From Ignavibacteria bacterium (GTDB lineage Bacteria; Bacteroidota; Ignavibacteria; Tepidaquicellales; OLB5), in assembly GCA_030835005.1 (NCBI GenBank), contig JAUQWT010000296.1:1-7048 (forward strand): a DNA stretch of 7,048 bases. The letters are read 5' to 3'. The first letter of the stretch is position 1; each line of letters starts with the position of its first letter. The translations under genes and the position numbers were made by a program. Below are positions 1 through 4,835 of this stretch, piece after piece. The notes under the pieces are model-generated. The model did not search any database. It was given only the letters and a program-made list of their open reading frames with translations, and was not told the origin of the DNA.

Positions 1-1
1 C

Positions 2-1015
2 AAAGCAATTGATGAACGACTTGCCGAAGCCGAAAAGATGATCGACGAAGTTCTTCGTGATATTCCCAATATTGCCGAGGACTCCGTTCCCGAAGGCAAA
101 AGCTCTGATGACAATGTTGAATTCCGTATTTGGGGAGAAAAGGCTTCGGGAGATTTCAAATACCTGGATCATGTAGAGCTTGGCAAAAAGCTTGGTATAC
201 TCGATTTTTCAATTGGCGCAAAGATTTCGGGCAGCGGTTTCCCCTTCTACAAAGGCAAGGGTGCAATGTTAGAGCGCGCGCTGATAAATTTCATGCTTGA
301 TACACATAAGCAAAACGGCTACACTGAAGTTTTTATGCCCTTCCTGGTAAACCGCGCGTCAATGGAAGCCGCCGAAAAAGTGCCAAAGTTTGAGGAAGAT
401 ATGTACCGTACTGATCCTGACGATTTGTTTGCAATACCCACTGCAGAAGTACCGATTGTCAACATACACAGGGATGAAGTGCTGGATCTGAAAGAACTTC
501 CTGTAAAATACTGCGGCTATACAGCATGCTTTAGAAGAGAAGCCGGAAGTTACGGCAAAGATACAAAAGGATTTTTGAGAGTACACCAGTTCAATAAAGT
601 AGAAATGATCAATTTCTGCCTGCCGGAGGAGTCATACATCCAAATGGAAGAAATGCTGAATCATGCATGCGGAATACTTGAAGCTTTGAATGTTCATTAC
701 CGGGTTGTAAATGTCTGCACGGGAGATATGGGTTTTGCAGCAAGCAAGCAGTATGATATTGAAGTCTGGAGTCCCGCAGAGAATAAATGGCTTGAAGCAT
801 CAAGCGTTAGTAACTGTACTGATTTCCAGTCACGCCGCGCAATGATAAGATTTAAGCGCGAGAAAAAAACCGAGTTCGTGCATATCCTCAACGGCAGCGG
901 GCTGGCAACTTCGAGGCTGTATGTTTCGCTGATTGAATCAAACCAGACTCCCGAAGGTAAAATAATTATACCTAAAGCGCTGCATAAATATACCGGTTTC
1001 GAGATCATCGGATAA
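2..1015 (+). CDS. serS: Seryl-tRNA synthetase, 5' part missing at the window edge
   Basis: Class II aminoacyl-tRNA synthetase that activates serine with ATP and charges tRNA-Ser (and tRNA-Sec where present) in the cytoplasm. The frame is open to the left edge (first visible residues KAIDERLAEAEKM), so the ATG at 38 is internal and not the start. The 337 visible residues against a usual 420-430 mean that roughly 90 residues of the N-terminal coiled-coil arm are missing. Visible family landmarks are the IPN...VPEG...DN linker after the arm, the serine-binding TAEVP near 437-451, motif 2 (CFRREAGSYGKDT followed by RVHQFNKVEM, from about 527) and motif 3 (NGSGLATSR, 890-916) with its conserved arginine. 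Motif 3 reads ATSR where many bacteria have AVGR, which looks like lineage variation. The gene ends normally in TAA, 51 bases from the end of the convergent gene. Identity is effectively certain. Confidence 0.97.
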   Translation, partial: KAIDERLAEAEKMIDEVLRDIPNIAEDSVPEGKSSDDNVEFRIWGEKASGDFKYLDHVELGKKLGILDFSIGAKISGSGFPFYKGKGAMLERALINFMLDTHKQNGYTEVFMPFLVNRASMEAAEKVPKFEEDMYRTDPDDLFAIPTAEVPIVNIHRDEVLDLKELPVKYCGYTACFRREAGSYGKDTKGFLRVHQFNKVEMINFCLPEESYIQMEEMLNHACGILEALNVHYRVVNVCTGDMGFAASKQYDIEVWSPAENKWLEASSVSNCTDFQSRRAMIRFKREKKTEFVHILNGSGLATSRLYVSLIESNQTPEGKIIIPKALHKYTGFEIIG

Positions 1016-1066
1016 ACAGGTTGGAATATTAACCTAAATCTATCCGGCCAAACAATAAATACTTGC

Positions 1067-2512
1067 TTATTTGATAAGTGTCATCTTCCTGGTCTCGGAA
1101 AATTCACCTGCGGATAATTTGTAGAAATATACGCCGCTCGGAGAATTTACTGAAACCCAGTCGACTTTATATTTTCCTGCTTTAAGATCGGTATTTACCG
1201 GGACTGCGATCTCCTGCCCAATCAAATCATAAATTACAAGCTTTACATAAGAACTTTTTGGTATCGCAAATTCAATATTTGTAGCCGGATTAAATGGATT
1301 GGGATAGTTCTGCCCAAGAGAAAATGTTCCCGGAACTTCAGAATTAACATTAATTATGCCTATGGCATTTCCTGTCGGGTTGCGCTTATACAAAATTTCA
1401 GGGTTGTTTCCTGCACCCCAATCCCGCGTATCATACCATACAACATGCACTGCAGAGCCGGAGGCAGCCACAGAAGGAAGATTAGATTCATTAAACTGAT
1501 TCGTCAATCGGGTATCTTCTCCCCAGCTGATTCCGTTATCCGTTGAAAGTTTGTAGTAGATCTCCCAGATTCCTACGGTTGAATCACGGCTATCCTGCCA
1601 GACAATATGAACATGCGAACCGGAAGCACATATTGAAACATTTGCAGATACTGCCCAATTATTTGTCAGCCGGGTATCGTTTCCCCAGCTAAGGCCATCG
1701 TTAGTAGAGCGTTTGTAATAAATCTCTTCATTCCCGTCTCTGAGATCAGTCCATACTGCATGTACATTTGAACCGGATGAACCGATCGAACTGTATCGTG
1801 ATTCTCCGGGGCTGCTTGATAAGCGCGTATCCTGACCCCAGCTTATTCCGGCATCAGTTGAGCGTTTGTAATATATTTCATTGTGCCCGTCACGTGCATC
1901 AGTCCATGCAACATGAACGTTCGGACCGGAAAGTGTAATTGAGGGCTCCTGGGAAATACCGCCAAAATTTGTAAGCCGGGTATCCTGACCCCAGCTTGCG
2001 CCGCCATCAGTGGAACGATTGTAAAAGATCTCTCCCGGTCCGTCAGCCCAAACAGCAATTACATAGAGGCCCGATGCTGAGATTGATGAGTTTCCGCAGG
2101 AGTTCGGGTTGTTTGATAGCCGTGTATCCTGATTCCAGCTCACGCCGCCATCAGTAGAGCGTTTGCTGTAAATTTCCCATCGACTGTTCACGTTGATTTG
2201 CTCCCACACAACGTAGACGCTTGTACCCAACGCCGCAACTGATGGAGATGACCCGCCGATTTGTGAAGATTGCTGCCAGCTCACACCGCCATTTGTTGAG
2301 CGCTTATAAAATCCAACATTCACTGCGTCCATCCAGACGGCATGTACTAAATTGCCGGCAGCCGCAATACACCATGCATTATTTCGGGAAGTAATCTGAG
2401 CACCGGGATCGTTTGAGAGATTTACATCCGGCAGCCATTGCGAAAGAGAATTTCTGAAACCGGGCAGAATTAACACCACAAGAATAGTAACAATCCAAAT
2501 TACTTTTCTCAT
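1067..2512 (-). CDS. Secreted Asp-box (BNR) beta-propeller protein with T9SS C-terminal sorting domain
   Basis: A 481-residue exported protein. Residues 1-24 are a signal peptide (MRK, a hydrophobic stretch, then SLS before Q25). Residues 51-378 are repeats of a unit with a VHxVWxD strand, an EIYYKRS strand and an Asp box of form STDGGxSW. Asp boxes start at residues 72, 119, 167, 218, 269 and 323; there are seven VHxVWxD strands, the last without an Asp box, suggesting a seven-bladed propeller. Residues 393-481 are a type A Por sorting domain (YPNPFNP at 403-409, VYFYKL near the end, terminal KMTLIK), known to direct export through the type IX system and surface attachment or release. The ATG at 2512 is preceded in frame by a stop ten bases upstream; there is no Shine-Dalgarno. 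Database hits would probably say exo-alpha-sialidase because of the Asp boxes, but I see no FRIP motif, so enzyme activity is doubtful. The ligand is unknown; a binding or adhesive role is inferred. Confidence 0.93.
   Translation of the reverse strand: MRKVIWIVTILVVLILPGFRNSLSQWLPDVNLSNDPGAQITSRNNAWCIAAAGNLVHAVWMDAVNVGFYKRSTNGGVSWQQSSQIGGSSPSVAALGTSVYVVWEQINVNSRWEIYSKRSTDGGVSWNQDTRLSNNPNSCGNSSISASGLYVIAVWADGPGEIFYNRSTDGGASWGQDTRLTNFGGISQEPSITLSGPNVHVAWTDARDGHNEIYYKRSTDAGISWGQDTRLSSSPGESRYSSIGSSGSNVHAVWTDLRDGNEEIYYKRSTNDGLSWGNDTRLTNNWAVSANVSICASGSHVHIVWQDSRDSTVGIWEIYYKLSTDNGISWGEDTRLTNQFNESNLPSVAASGSAVHVVWYDTRDWGAGNNPEILYKRNPTGNAIGIINVNSEVPGTFSLGQNYPNPFNPATNIEFAIPKSSYVKLVIYDLIGQEIAVPVNTDLKAGKYKVDWVSVNSPSGVYFYKLSAGEFSETRKMTLIK
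1379..2362 (-). repeat. Tandem coding repeats of the propeller blades
   Basis: This is the internal repeat region of the propeller gene, about seven units of 47-54 codons (roughly 140-160 bases). Similarity is visible in the DNA too, for example repeated forms of CGGGTATCCTGACCCCAGCTT and of GAGCGTTTGTAATA on the plus strand. The units nearest the middle (about 1670-2000) are the most alike, which suggests recent duplication or recombination among blades. The unit length varies by a few codons, so the array is not a perfect tandem repeat. Confidence 0.85.
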
Positions 2513-2627
2513 ACTATGTTTTTATTTATTTTACAGAATAATCTTTTCTCTAAAATGAAATAATTGCCGCTAACTGCAAATCACCCTGGAATAATAAATA
2601 ACTGTGCATGTTCAATAATACATTTTC

Positions 2628-2655
2628 ATTATCACAAGACCTTGAGAATAGTCAA
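2628..2655 (-). promoter_or_regulatory. Possible sigma70-like promoter of the propeller gene
   Basis: Read on the minus strand, TTGACT (2655-2650) is followed after 16 bases by GATAAT (2633-2628), preceded by TGT as in an extended -10 element. The predicted start of transcription would lie near 2621, giving a leader of about 110 bases before the ATG at 2512. The match to a generic -35/-10 pair is good, but the region is AT-rich and such pairs arise by chance. I see no clear Bacteroidetes-type TAnnTTTG element instead. Confidence 0.3.
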
Positions 2656-2697
2656 TTTGATAAATATAATACAAAATGCACTTTAATTATATGAAAT

Positions 2698-3014
2698 ATG
2701 GGAACGATTTGGCAACTGAATTTGAATTTTTGCTGTAAATCAACAAAATTTAAAAAAATTCCTTTTGAGGAATTACTAATAAAAAGCAGCATAATGCAAG
2801 GATACCGCTGTTTAAAAAATCGGAATATCAGAGCTTCATCAAATTCCTGAATTACCTGGTAAAGATGAAAGTGAACAATGACTACAGCAGGCTTTGGCAG
2901 ATGAAAAGCGAGCTTATTGATATACACTGTGTAAGTTGTACCGGCTGGTTCTGGGAAAAATTTGCTGAGCTTGAAACTAACTCCAGAAATCATAAGATCC
3001 GTCTTTCACGGTAA
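2698..3014 (+). pseudogene. Possible small gene split between two frames (pseudogene or -1 frameshift)
   Basis: Two overlapping plus-strand frames look mildly coding. The first runs from an ATG at 2698 to TGA at 2848-2850 (50 codons, including FKKIPFEELLIKSS). The second is open from 2769 to TAA at 3012-3014 and reads KKSEYQSFIKFLNYL... through SRLWQMKSELIDIH to NHKIRLSR; its first ATG is only at 2865. The sequence TTTAAAA at 2811-2817 lies in the first frame as T TTA AAA, and a -1 slip there enters the second frame, giving a joined product of 105 residues. I recognise no family, and no Shine-Dalgarno is visible. A decayed gene with an indel at the A run, a programmed frameshift, or chance are all possible. 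The minus-strand frame over the same bases is rich in His and Phe, as expected of an antisense shadow. Confidence 0.25.
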
Positions 3015-3128
3015 CTTGGTTAACATGTTTTGGACGGCTTCCAAAGGTCACTTTACGCGTTCTTCTTCAAAAAACCTTCATTTTCAGCATTTTTCCCCAA
3101 TTTCTAAGGAACAATATTCCCGCTTCAA

Positions 3129-3161
3129 TGGTTGAAATAATACGCATCCTGTGGTTGAAAT
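3129..3161. repeat. Two copies of TGGTTGAAAT, 23 bases apart
   Basis: The 10-mer TGGTTGAAAT occurs at 3129-3138 and again at 3152-3161, about 56 bases before the start of the protease gene. The first copy is also half of a small inverted repeat TTCAA-TGG-TTGAA (3124-3136). Start-to-start spacing of 23 bases is close to two turns of the helix, so a paired protein-binding site is conceivable. No regulator is known and the repeat is short enough to be chance. Confidence 0.25.
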
Positions 3162-3216
3162 GGCTTTACAATCATACAGGGATTTGATGATATTTGTAAT
3201 CTAAATAAAATACGAC

Positions 3217-4110
3217 TTGAAAAAACCGATCGGCATAATACTAGTTTTTCTCATTCTTAGCGGCTTTGCTTATTCACAGGGTGAAAGTGAAGTTTACAAA
3301 CGGACAATTGCTTCTATTGGGCTCATAACCGATAAATCCGGTGCAGTTGCAAGCGGTTTTTTCATCAATGAAAATACTTTTGTTACTAATCACCACGTGA
3401 CAGAAGACCTTGATCTCAAATCTGCAAAGATCGAAATGAAGAACGACAGAGTTTACCGGGTTAAGAAGATCATTATGGAAAGCAAGATCTGTGACCTGGC
3501 AATAGTGCAGATTTCCGATGAGTGCGGAAACATTCTTGAGCTGGGCGAAGGCGTGCAGATCAGCAAGAACGAAAGTGTCTATTCTATCGGCAACCCAACT
3601 GATGAAGATATGAATGTGGATTACTTCCATTTGACCTCAGGCAGGATAAAAAAGATAGATGACGACTCATGGTATTACGATAACGATGAAAATTATACTC
3701 ATGAAGCGCTCGTAATTCAGCATACCGCCATGATCAGGCCGGGTAACAGCGGCGGCCCGCTTTTGAACAGCGAAGGTCAGGTTATTGGTATTAACACATT
3801 CTTCTACAGTGATTCGCTCAACTATGCAATACATGTTAACGAGCTCATATCAATACTCAATCAGAAAGATATTTCTTATAATGAATCTGTTGTAACCGAA
3901 AAACAATTTACAAAGAAAGAAAAGAAAGTTCGCAATGTAGGCGAGCGTATTGAATATGTTTTCCAAAGGCAGGGAGAAATTATTTCAGAGTATTCAGTTA
4001 TGTTTATCTTCCTGGCATCGTTCTATTATGCAATTGTATTTATCGGAGTAATAATACTCAGCATTTACATCGTGGCTTTCAGGCCTTCTCCCCGCAAATT
4101 GAGGTATTGA
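3217..4110 (+). CDS. Exported trypsin-like (HtrA-type) serine protease with C-terminal membrane anchor
   Basis: A 297-residue serine endopeptidase of the trypsin/HtrA fold. Residues 1-20 form a signal peptide (KK, hydrophobic core, GFAYS before Q21). The triad is complete: His60 in VTNHHV, Asp93 in CDLAIV and Ser178 in GNSGGPL; the oxyanion loop begins at RPGNSGG and the GINTF strand follows. There is no PDZ domain. Residues 220-257 are a charged linker, 261-286 a single hydrophobic helix, and the tail RPSPRKLRY is basic, so by the positive-inside rule the catalytic domain faces the periplasm and the tail the cytoplasm. The start is TTG at 3217: an in-frame TAA at 3202-3204 leaves no room for ATG, and the signal peptide begins exactly there. 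No Shine-Dalgarno is seen. It ends 7 bases before the DUF423 gene, so the two are probably cotranscribed. An envelope quality-control or signalling role is inferred; no substrate is visible. Confidence 0.9.
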   Translation: MKKPIGIILVFLILSGFAYSQGESEVYKRTIASIGLITDKSGAVASGFFINENTFVTNHHVTEDLDLKSAKIEMKNDRVYRVKKIIMESKICDLAIVQISDECGNILELGEGVQISKNESVYSIGNPTDEDMNVDYFHLTSGRIKKIDDDSWYYDNDENYTHEALVIQHTAMIRPGNSGGPLLNSEGQVIGINTFFYSDSLNYAIHVNELISILNQKDISYNESVVTEKQFTKKEKKVRNVGERIEYVFQRQGEIISEYSVMFIFLASFYYAIVFIGVIILSIYIVAFRPSPRKLRY

Positions 4111-4117
4111 TAAAATA

Positions 4118-4489
4118 TTGAAAAATTGGTGGGTAACAATTGGCGGTGTGTTCGGATTCCTGGCAGTTGCCATCGGCGCTTTTGGCGCGCACCAGCTTAA
4201 AGATTCCCTCACTCCGGAAATGACAGAAATATTTAAGACAGGAGTGTTCTACCATCTGATTCACTCGGCAGTGATCCTTGCAATCGGTTTCTACTCAAAC
4301 GGCAAATTTTTCAAAGCAGCAATATTCTTTTCTGTGGGAATAATTCTCTTTTCGTTTTCACTGTATATTTATTCAGTTACTTCAATTAAGACTTTTGCCA
4401 TGATAACTCCCCTTGGAGGTATAAGTTTTCTTATCGGCTGGCTTCTTGTTATCATCAGCGGCATCTCCCTTTCAAAAAACAAATCATAA
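4118..4489 (+). CDS. DUF423 family small membrane protein (YgdD-like)
   Basis: A 123-residue integral inner-membrane protein of the DUF423 family, whose biochemical role is unknown. Four hydrophobic helices lie at about residues 4-24, 43-59, 65-87 and 95-117. Family landmarks are GAFGAHQLK (20-28) at the end of helix 1, YHLIHS (45-50) in helix 2 and TPLGG (97-101) before helix 4. Length is normal for the family. The start is TTG at 4118: the in-frame TGA at 4100-4102 and the position of the first helix leave no ATG option. A GAGG at 4101-4104 is 13 bases upstream, too far to be a convincing ribosome site. It follows the protease gene by 7 bases, implying a shared transcript and possibly translational coupling. 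Family assignment is firm; function is not. Confidence 0.92.
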   Translation: MKNWWVTIGGVFGFLAVAIGAFGAHQLKDSLTPEMTEIFKTGVFYHLIHSAVILAIGFYSNGKFFKAAIFFSVGIILFSFSLYIYSVTSIKTFAMITPLGGISFLIGWLLVIISGISLSKNKS

Positions 4490-4496
4490 AAATTCT

Positions 4497-4540
4497 TGTC
4501 ACCCTGTCAATGACCCCTTTGAGGAGCGAAGCGAAGGATC
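4497..4540. repeat. Fragmented dispersed-repeat element (GAGCGAAGCGAAGGATC type)
   Basis: TGTCACCCTG at 4497-4506 and GAGCGAAGCGAAGGATC at 4524-4540 are the two halves of a motif of the form TGTCAtCCTGAGCGAAGCGAAGGATC that is scattered through intergenic DNA in many Bacteroidota/Chlorobi genomes. Here 17 bases separate the halves, so this copy appears interrupted or rearranged. The match to the motif is seen directly; the claim that it is dispersed in this genome rests on general knowledge and cannot be checked within one window. Confidence 0.5.
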
Positions 4541-4576
4541 CATACTTAGACAAGGATTTATAAGAGCACTTTTCTT

Positions 4577-4600
4577 GTTGTTGGCGAGAACATCAACAAC
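4577..4600 (+). other. Stem-loop GTTGTTG ... CAACAAC
   Basis: A perfect 7-bp inverted repeat, GTTGTTG at 4577-4583 and CAACAAC at 4594-4600, encloses a 10-base loop (GCGAGAACAT). It sits 88 bases after the DUF423 stop. No T run follows, so it is a weak terminator candidate; it more resembles a hairpin from a dispersed repeat. It is palindromic and could fold from either strand. Confidence 0.5.
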
Positions 4601-4765
4601 GGGGTAATAATAAAAGCTTCTTATTTGGGGTGCACTGACTGTTTCAGTGTATAGTTATGCAGAAGCAGCATAATTTACTTGATTCTATTCCCCTCTTGGG
4701 AGGCGTGCCTGATGTACATCGGGAAAGTTATGACTCGAATACGGGTAGGTCACGTATCACAAATC

Positions 4766-4796
4766 AAAAAAAGCGCCCATTTCCATGAACGCTTTT
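4766..4796 (-). terminator. Intrinsic terminator of the ctaB-cytochrome operon
   Basis: Read on the minus strand, AAAAGCG (4796-4790) pairs with CGCTTTT, and the T run continues to seven Ts (ending at 4766). The 14-base loop itself contains CAT...ATG, which can add three pairs. It lies about 40 bases after the TGA of the cytochrome gene. On the plus strand the hairpin is followed by only four Ts, part of the stem, so it may also work weakly for transcripts arriving from the DUF423 side. Confidence 0.8.
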
Positions 4797-4832
4797 AATA
4801 ATCTGCATTAATCCGTGAATCAGCTTAATCAG
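4797..4832 (-). repeat. Short quasi-periodic GATT repeat after the cytochrome stop codon
   Basis: Read on the minus strand just after the stop codon, the sequence falls into four 9-base units: CTGATTAAG, CTGATTCAC, GGATTAATG and CAGATTATT. The GATT cores are 9, 8 and 10 bases apart, so the period is approximate. It fills the gap between the stop codon and the terminator. The first two units share CTGATT; the others are weaker. It may be a piece of a dispersed repeat or chance in AT-rich sequence. Confidence 0.35.
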
Positions 4833-4835
4833 TGA

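Larger units (their letters stand above)
2513..3216. other. Gene-poor 700-base spacer between divergent transcription units
   Basis: This stretch separates the minus-strand propeller gene from the plus-strand protease gene. The part nearest the propeller gene (2513-2760) is strongly AT-rich and holds the possible promoter listed separately. The middle (2698-3014) holds a possible small broken or frameshifted gene on the plus strand. The right part (3015-3216) has no coding signal in any frame and contains a 10-base direct repeat. I see no tRNA, riboswitch, insertion-sequence ends or long inverted repeats. Confidence 0.6.
4490..4765. other. Hairpin-rich intergenic spacer with repeat-like fragments
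   Basis: There is no coding frame here. Short stem-loops follow one another: 4577-4600 (7-bp stem), 4632-4650 (6 bp plus a wobble pair), 4655-4673 (6 bp), 4692-4703 (CCTC-TTGG-GAGG) and the near-palindrome CCTGATGTACATCGGG at 4708-4723. None is followed by a T run in the plus direction, so no canonical terminator for the protease-DUF423 operon is evident, although the hairpins may end or stabilise the transcript. Several pieces resemble dispersed intergenic repeats of Bacteroidota/Ignavibacteria genomes; this is from memory of such sequences. Confidence 0.55.

Noticed and set aside
697..1008. Minus-strand 103-codon frame inside serS
   Set aside because: It lies wholly within the strongly supported serS coding sequence and has no family features.
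38..1015. SerS starting at the ATG at 38
   Set aside because: The frame continues to the left edge with coiled-coil-like sequence and SerRS needs its N-terminal arm; this methionine is internal.
1016..1066. Bidirectional terminator between serS and the propeller gene
   Set aside because: Only 5-bp stems can be drawn (AGGTT/AACCT; AATAA/TTATT) with no proper T run, so it is not convincing enough to list.
1843..2058. A second minus-strand frame inside the propeller gene
   Set aside because: It is an out-of-phase reading of the blade repeats, open only because the repeats share the same phase.
1379..2362. CRISPR-like array
   Set aside because: The regular repeats are codons of propeller blades in an open frame, with long variable units and no short palindromic repeat with unique spacers.
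1067..2512. Calling the propeller protein an active sialidase
   Set aside because: Asp boxes occur in many non-enzymatic propellers, and the FRIP motif expected near the first blade is not present.
2652..2993. Minus-strand frame of 113 codons in the spacer
   Set aside because: Its composition (many His and Phe) is that of an antisense shadow, no family is recognisable, and the plus strand over 2769-3014 looks more coding-like.
3160..3216. Promoter just upstream of the protease gene
   Set aside because: TTTACA-N17-TGATAT and a one-off match to TAnnTTTG (GATATTTG) can be drawn, but each misses key positions.
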